In this document: positions 24,795 to 31,332 of the stretch, piece by piece | How the letters are laid out: each line of letters opens with the position of its first letter | Position numbering within the stretch: position 1 is the stretch's first letter | Assembly: GCA_023252335.1 (NCBI GenBank) | Contig: JAJPEA010000002.1 | Location: forward strand, 1-43,121 | DNA from: Nitrosotalea sp. | Lineage (GTDB): Archaea; Thermoproteota; Nitrososphaeria; Nitrososphaerales; Nitrosopumilaceae | DNA: 43,121 nt | Reading direction: 5' to 3' | Position numbers and translations under genes: made by a program | The notes under the pieces: model-generated | What the model was told of the DNA's origin: nothing | The model's input: only the letters and a program-made list of their open reading frames with translations | Database searches by the model: none

Positions 24795-25130
24795 ATGGAT
24801 GCTAGGCGAAGGATTCCGGTTTATCTTATGATTGGAGTGGCGTTTGCCTTTACACTTTACTTTTTTGTCTCTCCCTTTGTCTCTCCATCAGATCAAGGTG
24901 GTCAGGTGCCTGCCATTAACCAAAGCCCTGATTCTGTCTCAACACTGGGAGGTGATATTGATACATGTGTAACAACTCCTACTTCAGATTGTGATCAAGA
25001 AATGTTACAGATAAAAAATTATTGTACTAGTAACAGGGGTCAAAACATTCCTATCTGCTCTGATGTTAGGGTACAGGAATATATTGACAGCAGAGGACTA
25101 GAGCGTCCTGTCATAAACACCGGAAGTTAA
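24795..25130 (+). CDS. Small N-terminally anchored extracellular protein
   Basis: The 111-residue protein has one hydrophobic segment (about residues 9-28), then a polar Ser/Asp/Thr-rich region with four Cys (in DTCVTTPTSDCD, NYCTS and PICSD), which suggests two disulfides outside the cell. I recognise no family. It follows the secreted Ig-like gene on the same strand. Confidence 0.6.
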   Translation: MDARRRIPVYLMIGVAFAFTLYFFVSPFVSPSDQGGQVPAINQSPDSVSTLGGDIDTCVTTPTSDCDQEMLQIKNYCTSNRGQNIPICSDVRVQEYIDSRGLERPVINTGS

Positions 25131-25134
25131 TTTA

Positions 25135-25545
25135 CTATTTCTGAGCTTCTTGCATGAATCTTTCCATGTTTTGTTTTACCAGGGGAATTATCTTTTTTGT
25201 TATGATCTGATGAAAGTCGTCTGCATCAGGATCAAATGATAACAACAATACATGGGCAAGTCTTCGATTTTCATCAGCGATTGGGATTGTTGCCCTGATT
25301 ATTTTTGTATAGTGTGAACTTGCATAAGAAATTCTTCCAAGTAGGTATTCCCATCTGAGTCTGGTATATTGTCTTGTGGCTGCAGTTATTGCATACTGGG
25401 CCCTCTCTTCTGGTTTCATTACTGGGGTGAGGCCTGCTCTCTCGGATGCACCCTCTAGTGTTCCGTCTCCATCTGCAATTCCTGCAAATCTTATCTTCTT
25501 ATCTAGCGCCACTACACTTTTGCAGAAATCCTCGAAAAATGCCAT
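25135..25545 (-). CDS. Thaumarchaeal conserved protein, possibly roadblock/profilin-like
   Basis: The 136-residue soluble protein has an alpha/beta pattern: helix, strand IRFAGIADGDG, helix, long helix, strand IIRATIPIADE, strand HVLLLSFDP, C-terminal helix. This order resembles small profilin-like sensor folds, and I recall similar short proteins in many copies in thaumarchaeal genomes, but I cannot assign a function. An AAATATAG element about 27 bases upstream supports the ATG. Confidence 0.6.
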   Translation of the reverse strand: MAFFEDFCKSVVALDKKIRFAGIADGDGTLEGASERAGLTPVMKPEERAQYAITAATRQYTRLRWEYLLGRISYASSHYTKIIRATIPIADENRRLAHVLLLSFDPDADDFHQIITKKIIPLVKQNMERFMQEAQK

Positions 25546-25595
25546 TCATTATGGTGTATCAGTTATGCTATATTTGCTTTCTGGGAAATTTCTCT

Positions 25596-25808
25596 TCACA
25601 TATTGTCTTGTTTTATGCTAGCAGGCCTTGCCTTTTGAAAGATAAAGTTACACAGCAGCATAAATCCAATCCATATTCCAATCATAAGAATAGGCGTATA
25701 GGGTCCTATGCATTGACTGCAGATGAACTTGTTTACAAGAAACACAATGGCGCCTCCAACAAGAGCACCTGTTGCATAATCTAGTAGCCTCCACAAGAAA
25801 TATTTCAT
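25596..25808 (-). CDS. Small two-helix membrane protein
   Basis: The 70-residue protein has two hydrophobic segments (about residues 11-28 and 39-58) joined by a loop with CSQC, and a basic tail. The Cys pair could bind metal or form a disulfide. No family is recognised. It stands alone between two minus-strand genes. Confidence 0.55.
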   Translation of the reverse strand: MKYFLWRLLDYATGALVGGAIVFLVNKFICSQCIGPYTPILMIGIWIGFMLLCNFIFQKARPASIKQDNM

Positions 25809-25857
25809 TTATTCTATGTTTGGATGGCCAAAATATAAGATTGATTTTACTTGTAGG

Positions 25858-26247
25858 CTAGGAAAAATGTCTCTTGATATTGTCTACTTCGATCTTTATC
25901 CATTCACAAAAGATCTCCCAAACAGCGTCTGGTGTAGAGTCATACTGGAAGAAAGTAAACATGACTGCAGTGGAGTTGTTAGGTAAAGAAATCACTCTCA
26001 TGTATGCTGGTGTCATACTATCCTCAGTAGATCCTGCATAGATGTCAATCAAACCTGCCTTTTGATTTGCATCTACTCTGATGAATACATCTCCAATTGG
26101 TGTTAGAGCCATGTATTTACCATCAACTAATGTTAGTTTCTTGACAAACTTTGTAGCCCATTTTGGAATGTTTTCAATATTTGATAAAAACCCAAATACT
26201 TTGTCTATTGGTGCGCATACTACACAAGTCTCAGTTATGGAATTCAT
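25858..26247 (-). CDS. SRPBCC/START-like ligand-binding protein
   Basis: The 129-residue protein follows the SRPBCC (polyketide cyclase/START) pattern. An N-terminal strand is followed by APIDKVFGFLSNIENIPKWAT, the usual helix with its Trp, then a series of beta strands, and a long C-terminal helix (AVWEIFCEWIKIEVDNIKRH). Members bind hydrophobic ligands in a central pocket; the ligand here is unknown. Confidence 0.75.
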   Translation of the reverse strand: MNSITETCVVCAPIDKVFGFLSNIENIPKWATKFVKKLTLVDGKYMALTPIGDVFIRVDANQKAGLIDIYAGSTEDSMTPAYMRVISLPNNSTAVMFTFFQYDSTPDAVWEIFCEWIKIEVDNIKRHFS

Positions 26248-26340
26248 TGTCTTGTCTCAAAATATCTATTAATTAAATGGTATTCTAGTAACAAACAAAA
26301 GAATGACTCATAAATCCATGGCTTGATTTATTGCAATATC

Positions 26341-26814
26341 ATGTCTCTAAAACCAAAGAGTGCAGAAGAATCAAGAGCAGAAATGACAGTTCGAATGTTT
26401 CCATCTGATGCAAATCCTGCAGGAAATGTATTTGGTGGTGAAATACTAAGACAGATTGATTTGATAGCAGGTCTTGTAGCGCAGAGACACTGCAAGAAAA
26501 ATGCAGTCACTGCATCAATTGATAGGGTCAATTTTTTAAAACCAGTTCTAGTTGGAAATGCACTAATACTAAATGCTCGATTAAACTATGTATCTCACTC
26601 TTCAATGGAAATTGAAATTAAAGTAGAAGCAGAAGATCTATTTACTGGAATTAAAACTCTAACCAATACCGCATATGTTACTTCTGTTGCATTAGATCAA
26701 ACTGGCAAGCCAACTGATGTACCCCCGCTCTTGATTGTCACAGAAGATGACAAGAAGAGGTTTGCAGAGGGAGAACAAAGAATGTTACAGAGAAAAAGAG
26801 AACGAAAACACTAA
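26341..26814 (+). CDS. Acyl-CoA thioesterase (hotdog fold, BFIT/YciA type)
   Basis: The 157-residue protein carries the hotdog thioesterase signature MFPSDANPAGNVFGGEILRQ, with the conserved Asn and the GGxIL/M start of the hot-dog helix, followed by ASIDRVNFLKPVLVGN. It would cleave acyl-CoA; the chain length is not visible. An in-frame TTG at 26323 adds six residues, but an ATAAATC element about 29 bases upstream of 26341 and the usual MSLKP-type start favour the ATG. It is divergent from the SRPBCC gene. Confidence 0.85.
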   Translation: MSLKPKSAEESRAEMTVRMFPSDANPAGNVFGGEILRQIDLIAGLVAQRHCKKNAVTASIDRVNFLKPVLVGNALILNARLNYVSHSSMEIEIKVEAEDLFTGIKTLTNTAYVTSVALDQTGKPTDVPPLLIVTEDDKKRFAEGEQRMLQRKRERKH

Positions 26815-26864
26815 TCGCAATTAATATTTTTGAATAAAACCAATTGATGTATCCCTGTAATAGC

Positions 26865-27503
26865 TTAATGTTTTTCATGATCTTCTATGGTGTATAATGC
26901 AGCACTTTTTGCAGCCATTTCTGCAATTTTTTTATTCTGTGAACTTCCTATTATTATCACATCATTTTGTTCAGGGGCTAGTTTTTCCATGATGAGTAAA
27001 TGTATTTTTTGATCATTTCGCATTAAATCCTCCCCAGTACCTGGTAAAACTAGCCTTTCATTTTTACAGATGAGTGTAGTTGCTCCAACTGCACCTGCCT
27101 TGATTGCAGCATCACGTTGTTCAATTCCGCTTTTTATGTTGTAAGCCATGTTCTTTAGAAGTACTGCATGATTGAATTTTCCCAAGGCTATTGAACACTT
27201 GGCAATGTCAGTCTCTCTTGGAATTATGACATGCAATTTAGAATACAGTGAATCTCCTTTATTTGTAAGCCACATGCCTGCATTGGAATTTTCAACAAGG
27301 CCATGCATCTTTAGATGCTTTACCAGAGTCTTAATGGAGCCTTCTCCAAGTTCGAGTTCTTGCATCATAACAGTTCGACTTATTTTTTTATTCTGTGACA
27401 TCATCTGCATTGTCTTAAAGACATGAACTAGATCAAAACTAAGCATTCTACTTGGAGCATGTCTTTGCGCTACCTTGGAAAGGAGATGTATTACTTGATG
27501 CAT
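26865..27503 (-). CDS. Winged-helix regulator with C-terminal ligand-type domain
   Basis: The 212-residue protein has an N-terminal winged-helix domain (about residues 20-95), with ISRTVMMQELELGEGSIKTLVKHLKMHGL as the helix-turn-helix. The C-terminal alpha/beta domain (about 100-212) contains GAVGATTLICKNERLVLPGTGED. The layout recalls the archaeal DUF4443-type regulators, but I am not certain. It is divergent from cbtB, so it could control that gene; this is inference from position. Confidence 0.65.
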   Translation of the reverse strand: MHQVIHLLSKVAQRHAPSRMLSFDLVHVFKTMQMMSQNKKISRTVMMQELELGEGSIKTLVKHLKMHGLVENSNAGMWLTNKGDSLYSKLHVIIPRETDIAKCSIALGKFNHAVLLKNMAYNIKSGIEQRDAAIKAGAVGATTLICKNERLVLPGTGEDLMRNDQKIHLLIMEKLAPEQNDVIIIGSSQNKKIAEMAAKSAALYTIEDHEKH

Positions 27504-27574
27504 CTTGATTGTATAATCTGTTGTTCCATTATTAGATTTTAATATGATATCAAGTCGGATAAACCATCCAATTG

Positions 27575-27583
27575 TTTAAATAA
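27575..27583 (+). promoter_or_regulatory. TATA box of cbtB
   Basis: TTTAAATAA is centred about 29 bases upstream of the cbtB ATG (27608), compatible with a very short 5' leader. ATGATAT (27544-27550) and ATATCAT (27587-27593) flank it as a 7-bp inverted repeat, which could be an operator or chance. Confidence 0.45.
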
Positions 27584-27607
27584 TCAATATCATGACACGA
27601 AAATAGA

Positions 27608-27835
27608 ATGGTTAACACATCACAAGTCTCAAAGACAAAACATGCAGTTCCACTCATTGCCGCAGTAGTTCTGTTTGCAATATTTGGAATGGGATATTTT
27701 GTAGTGGGCTTTGACCAAGGACAGATCTTTAGCATATTTGAAGGACAATCTGCATATGCACAGATGAATGGTGTTGGATATATGCACGAGTACACTCATG
27801 ACATGAGACACGCATCTGGTTTTCCATGCCACTAG
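27608..27835 (+). CDS. cbtB: CbtB-type cobalt/B12-associated membrane protein
   Basis: The 75-residue protein has one transmembrane helix (about residues 13-33) and ends with the His-rich motif HEYTHDMRHASGFPCH, the diagnostic C-terminus of CbtB. In bacteria CbtB is encoded next to CbtA and is predicted to take up cobalt, often under B12 control. Thaumarchaea make cobalamin, so a cobalt role is plausible. No cbtA is adjacent; the next gene is convergent. Confidence 0.85.
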   Translation: MVNTSQVSKTKHAVPLIAAVVLFAIFGMGYFVVGFDQGQIFSIFEGQSAYAQMNGVGYMHEYTHDMRHASGFPCH

Positions 27836-27838
27836 CAG

Positions 27839-27888
27839 TTTTTTAATGAAATTTTTTATTTTTCTGTTATTTTAATTCTAATTTTTAC
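27839..27888 (+). terminator. T-rich terminator after cbtB
   Basis: Several T runs of five or six bases start directly behind the cbtB stop codon, without a hairpin, as in archaeal oligo-T termination. Confidence 0.45.
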
Positions 27889-27987
27889 TCAAATCTGCCA
27901 AGTTTTCTAGATTGACATTACGTGTAGCTTATTCAAAATGACAAACGGACATAAGGCATGGCATCACATATGAAATACATTCAACTA

Positions 27988-28031
27988 AAAGGGGACTTGG
28001 ATCTTCCATTGGTGGTCCGAACGACCCCTTT
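27988..28031 (+). other. Hairpin in the convergent intergenic region
   Basis: AAAGGGG (27988-27994) pairs with CCCCTTT (28025-28031), and an inner stem TTGGATC can pair with GGTCCGAA leaving one bulged G, around a loop of about 10 bases. This 44-base hairpin lies about 150 bases beyond cbtB and 36 bases beyond the convergent gene. It may be a small RNA, a 3' end structure or chance. A 26-codon reading frame (27960-28040) also crosses it; I do not call it a gene. Confidence 0.35.
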
Positions 28032-28066
28032 AATTTAAAGAAAATGAACTGTCTTTGTATTTTACA

Positions 28067-28834
28067 CTAGGGAAAGCAATCAAACGTACCTGGTGGTGGA
28101 TTTTTTATCCTATTCTGAAAGTCTTCAGCCGCATATTTCTGGTCCACCGAATATGGGATGAATCCAAAGATTGGTGCACTAACAGAAGTTGTTATGGTTG
28201 CCTTGGATGGATCAAATGTGGCATTTTCTTGTCCGATTCTGGTCACGGCATCCTTGTTTATGGCAAATATTCCATCTAATGTAGCAGCTGATTTTGGTGA
28301 CAGTGTGGAACCGCCAACTGTAGCTTTTTCTATAACATCTGAATTGTAAAATGCATCTATCTCATACTTGGTAAATGTAGCTGGAAAATATGATGGATTA
28401 CATGCATCAGTTTGTATGCTAAGTTCAGTATCTGAAATTGCTACCTGTTGACCGTGATGAGGGCGAAATTGTAAACTGTCTACTGCATATACGTCTAGCC
28501 CAATGTATGCAACAATTATGATTGCTGCAATGATGCCTATTGAGGCATATTTTTTAGTGGACATTTTCTTTACAGGCTTGGTCTCTGTCTGTATAGACTC
28601 AGGACTTGGAACCGTATTGTCTGGTATACTTTCTGGTTTAGAATCTATATTGTTATCACTTGAAACTTGATTGGTTTGAGGTTGATTTTCTATCAAATTT
28701 TCTATGTATTGATGATCTTCAAAGGAAACAGGTTCACCATTTTTGACTCTAGTCAGAATATTTTGTAATCTTTCAGTGTCTCCTTTCTGGGATTTTATCA
28801 ACTCCTCAATTTTAGCGGCAAGATCTTCTGACAT
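28067..28834 (-). CDS. Membrane protein with LEA14-like extracytoplasmic domain
   Basis: The 255-residue protein has three parts. Residues 1-52 are a helical module shared with the small SHOCT protein at 17936-18232 (MSED, KGDTERL, VKNGEPV, YIENLIE). A Ser/Pro/Thr-rich linker and one membrane helix (about residues 95-117) follow. The outer domain (about 120-255) is beta-rich with a pattern like LEA14/WHy domains (FPATFTKYEIDAFYNSD). No signal peptide is present, so the N-terminus is probably cytoplasmic. Function is unknown. Confidence 0.65.
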   Translation of the reverse strand: MSEDLAAKIEELIKSQKGDTERLQNILTRVKNGEPVSFEDHQYIENLIENQPQTNQVSSDNNIDSKPESIPDNTVPSPESIQTETKPVKKMSTKKYASIGIIAAIIIVAYIGLDVYAVDSLQFRPHHGQQVAISDTELSIQTDACNPSYFPATFTKYEIDAFYNSDVIEKATVGGSTLSPKSAATLDGIFAINKDAVTRIGQENATFDPSKATITTSVSAPIFGFIPYSVDQKYAAEDFQNRIKNPPPGTFDCFP

Positions 28835-28983
28835 TCATTCAAAAGTGGTTTGTTCTTAATTTAAAGCAAGTGGATGTGCAACTAATCTGTAAAAATGACT
28901 GATAAAAGATTCTAAGAGATGTTCACCTGTGATTGTAGAGATAAAAATTAAACTTGCTCCAAAATGGGCATTGACTGGAAATG

Positions 28984-29280
28984 TTAGTATCTTATTTTGA
29001 TCTCTTGAGCAATCTCTAGGAATTTTTGTATTTCATGGTGAAATTTAATTCCTTTTTCTGTAATGACAAAATTACGACTTTTATTGTCTGTTCTTGATTC
29101 CATCAGTCCAAAGTCTATTAGCTTTTGGCATTTTTCCATTGCTGTATAGTGTGATAGATTTGCTCTTCGTGCAATTGAGGATATTATGATACCCTGCATG
29201 CCACACTCCATTGTAATTTGCAATATCTCTGAAACTACTCCGATCTCAGATCTGTACTGTTGTTTCATGCTTAGCGCCAT
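28984..29280 (-). CDS. Small winged-helix transcription regulator
   Basis: The 98-residue protein is a single winged-helix domain: IISSIARRANLSHYTAMEK as helices 2-3, then LIDFGLMESRTDNKSRNFVITEKG as the wing, then a C-terminal dimerisation helix. This is the common short archaeal HTH_45/PadR-like form. It is divergent from the MarR gene (about 100 bases apart). Its target is unknown. Confidence 0.8.
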   Translation of the reverse strand: MALSMKQQYRSEIGVVSEILQITMECGMQGIIISSIARRANLSHYTAMEKCQKLIDFGLMESRTDNKSRNFVITEKGIKFHHEIQKFLEIAQEIKIRY

Positions 29281-29344
29281 TTTAGATTGTCACTCCGATT
29301 GGTATTACAAAACTTGTTTTCATGTACTATGTATTGAAACAAGG

Positions 29345-29374
29345 TCTATATAATCATTAGGAATCTAATGATTA
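29345..29374 (+). promoter_or_regulatory. MarR promoter with a perfect 24-bp palindromic operator
   Basis: A TATA box (TCTATATAAT, 29345-29354) is overlapped by a perfect inverted repeat at 29351-29374: arms TAATCATTAG and CTAATGATTA separated by GAAT. The site spans from the TATA box to the expected transcription start. A MarR dimer bound here would block TBP/TFB or RNA polymerase, so this is a likely autoregulatory operator. Confidence 0.65.
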
Positions 29375-29382
29375 GGAATCAA

Positions 29383-29859
29383 ATGAAAAAGTTCGATTAT
29401 GAAAATAGCATAGGGTTTATTGTATATTCAGCATCCAAGATGATGCAGAAAGCATTTGATCTGGAGTTACGAAATAAAACCGGAATAAACTTGGCCCAGT
29501 CTAAAGTCATATTTACATTGTACATGCAATCTGGTCCAACCCAACGAGAGATCGCTGATATGATTGGAGTTGAAACTCCTACGCTTGTACCAATAATTGA
29601 TAAATTAGAGGAAGATGGGTATGTGAAAAGAAAACCAGATGCCACAGACAGGAGAATAAAGCGAATTTACGCCACGGCAAAAACTGATTCACTGTGGGAC
29701 TTGATGGTGGAATGTATTACACAGATCAGAAAGATCTCAACAAAAGATCTCTCAGAACAAGAGATAAAGTCTGCATTTGACACTGTGAAAAAAATAACTG
29801 AAAACTTGACTATTTATCTTGCTGACCGGTCGCTAGACCTCAAAAAAACAAAAGATTGA
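29383..29859 (+). CDS. MarR-family transcription regulator
   Basis: The 158-residue product (starting MKKFDYENSIGF) is a MarR winged-helix protein: TQREIADMIGVETPTLVPII as the helix-turn-helix and KRKPDATDRRIKRIYATAK as the wing with the usual DxRxxR motif, flanked by dimerisation helices. An earlier ATG (29368) lies inside the palindrome and upstream of the transcription start predicted from the TATA box (about 29375), so I favour 29383. MarR proteins usually repress their own gene and neighbours and respond to small phenolic compounds or oxidants; the ligand here is unknown. Confidence 0.85.
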   Translation: MKKFDYENSIGFIVYSASKMMQKAFDLELRNKTGINLAQSKVIFTLYMQSGPTQREIADMIGVETPTLVPIIDKLEEDGYVKRKPDATDRRIKRIYATAKTDSLWDLMVECITQIRKISTKDLSEQEIKSAFDTVKKITENLTIYLADRSLDLKKTKD

Positions 29860-29934
29860 AAACAAGTATGCCCCAAGTCTGACCAGTCTTCCCATATCTA
29901 CAGAGTCAAAGAGAGCATCTAACTAATTCATATT

Positions 29935-29951
29935 TACTAGTGGCACTAGTA
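29935..29951 (+). promoter_or_regulatory. Inverted repeat between TATA box and start of the 57-residue gene
   Basis: TACTAGT and ACTAGTA flank GGC, giving 7-bp arms. The repeat lies directly behind a TATA-like CATATTTA (29929-29936) and in front of the ATG at 29959, a normal place for an archaeal repressor site. Its sequence differs from the MarR palindrome. Confidence 0.4.
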
Positions 29952-29958
29952 TAGTATC

Positions 29959-30132
29959 ATGGCAATGCTGAAAACAATTGGACGAGTTTTGGTGCTAATA
30001 GTAAGTGGAATTGCCATAGTGGTTGTTGGAGGATTCATGATGGGGGCAGTTGCCAAGTTGTATCTACCAGGGCGCAAAAAGGACAGACAAGAACCGCCTG
30101 AAAAATTTTATGAACGCAAAAAAACAGATTAA
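29959..30132 (+). CDS. 57-residue single-pass membrane protein
   Basis: This short frame encodes MAMLKTIGRVLVLIVSG..., a membrane helix (about residues 8-31) followed by a basic and acidic tail (LPGRKKDRQEPPEKFYERKK). Evidence for a real gene: a TATA-like box about 27 bases upstream, one clean helix with positive residues before and after it, and exact fit between the MarR gene and the next gene, which starts 28 bases after its stop. Its place after marR suggests it may be controlled by that regulator. Confidence 0.6.
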   Translation: MAMLKTIGRVLVLIVSGIAIVVVGGFMMGAVAKLYLPGRKKDRQEPPEKFYERKKTD

Positions 30133-30160
30133 TATTAAAGCAAGAAATTTTTCAATATTG

Positions 30161-30814
30161 ATGACTCAAACAAATACTGATTCACAGATAGCAAAGTTAC
30201 AATCAATCAAATATTTTACTCCTGCCAGATCTATTTCTGATGCAAATTCACTCTTGCCAAAAGTAGCAGAGATTGTGGAAAAATATGTCAAGGCATTGAC
30301 GCCATGGAAGAAAGACAATGATACGCTACAACATGCATCTGATTCACTTTGGGATCTAGCTAGAATGGAAGCAATGAGATCAGATCATACAAATACTTGG
30401 GACTTGGCGTGGAACTCTGCATGGAAATCTGCAAGTCAGTCTGCTCGTGATAACTATGGATGGTATGGAAGTGAATTTATTTCAGGAGAGACTGCAAGAG
30501 ATGCGGCACGAGATGCTGCAAAATATGCTGCAAGATATGATGTATGTGAATCAGTCAAGGAAAAATTTGGCGGCAATAATCCGTTTGAGCATGTGATAGA
30601 ATTGTACTCGATGGGTCTAAAACCAACATACTTTAGAAAAGTGGATGAGCAAGAAAAATTTGTTGTAGATTTTCCATTACATGTAGATGGCAAAAACATT
30701 CTAGGTTGTTATTTGCATGGAGATAAGGAAATATTGTTTACACATAATTGGATTGATTTTTGTACAAATTTGAAATCCACAAACAATCCTGAATCTAAAC
30801 GATCATTTGCATAA
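30161..30814 (+). CDS. Ala/Trp-rich soluble protein of unknown function
   Basis: The 217-residue product starts at ATG 30161; an upstream frame extension would run through the 57-residue gene, and an AATATTAAAG box lies about 26 bases upstream. The middle (about residues 65-140) is helical and rich in Ala, Trp, Asp and Arg (DLARMEAMR; WDLAWNSAWKSASQSARD; ARDAARDAAKYAARYD), which suggests repeated amphipathic helices. I recognise no family. No signal peptide or membrane segment is seen. Confidence 0.65.
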   Translation: MTQTNTDSQIAKLQSIKYFTPARSISDANSLLPKVAEIVEKYVKALTPWKKDNDTLQHASDSLWDLARMEAMRSDHTNTWDLAWNSAWKSASQSARDNYGWYGSEFISGETARDAARDAAKYAARYDVCESVKEKFGGNNPFEHVIELYSMGLKPTYFRKVDEQEKFVVDFPLHVDGKNILGCYLHGDKEILFTHNWIDFCTNLKSTNNPESKRSFA

Positions 30815-30855
30815 AGATACGCATCTTTTAAGTATCAGAATTTTTATAAAATATC

Positions 30856-30969
30856 ATGTGCGAAATGATTGATGAAATTGAAATCGAACATCTTAGAATG
30901 GCACTAGCTAGAGCAAGAAAAGAGATGCAAGAACCTGTACAAGAAAAACCACTTGTTGCAGTAGCCTAA
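30856..30969 (+). CDS. 37-residue acidic/helical microprotein
   Basis: The frame encodes MCEMIDEIEIEHLRMALARA... and ends PLVAVA, with one strongly amphipathic helix (residues 5-25). A TTTTAAG element about 27 bases upstream could drive a leaderless transcript from 30856; a TTTATAAAAT element closer in would suit an internal ATG at 30865. Its stop codon overlaps the convergent gene by four bases, an arrangement seen for other genes here. Confidence 0.45.
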   Translation: MCEMIDEIEIEHLRMALARARKEMQEPVQEKPLVAVA

Positions 30970-31307
30970 TAATTCCACTCGTCAGAAATGTCGTTCCAAA
31001 GTGAACGATATGGCTTGGCATCTTTTGAAATCTCTTCTTTTATTCTATGTTCTATTGAAAAATACATGTTTTCAAGTGCATCTACGCCACCGTCTACAAA
31101 CAATTCCTGACCTATCTCCTTTATCCTGTCCTCCTTGGAAGAATAATCTATAGCATTTGGATTTTGAATACAATATGTTATGAGATCGTACAATTCTTCT
31201 TCAAGGTATGCATCCAATGATATCTGAATTATATTTACAGTATAAAAGTTCTTGATTATTTTTATGGTTAGTGGTTTTTGACTGGGTGATCTTTTACCTG
31301 ACACCAA
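30966..31307 (-). CDS. Small soluble protein of unknown function
   Basis: The 113-residue protein is acidic and mainly helical, with YLEEELYDLITYCIQNPNAID and KEEISKDAKPYRSLWNDISD. I recognise no family. The first residues (MVSGKRSPSQK) are basic and could be unstructured or mis-started. It is divergent from cdc48 with only 25 bases between, so its promoter would lie inside or next to the cdc48 5' region. Confidence 0.55.
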   Translation of the reverse strand: MVSGKRSPSQKPLTIKIIKNFYTVNIIQISLDAYLEEELYDLITYCIQNPNAIDYSSKEDRIKEIGQELFVDGGVDALENMYFSIEHRIKEEISKDAKPYRSLWNDISDEWNY

Positions 31308-31332
31308 ATCAAGGTTTAAAAATTAGTCTATT

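Noticed and set aside
27544-27593. 7-bp inverted repeat (ATGATAT/ATATCAT) flanking the cbtB TATA box as an operator
   Set aside because: Short and AT-rich; arms do not extend, so chance is a good explanation. Noted with the TATA box only.
27960-28040. 26-codon frame across the hairpin after cbtB
   Set aside because: Too short, no promoter at a fitting distance, and better explained by the hairpin.
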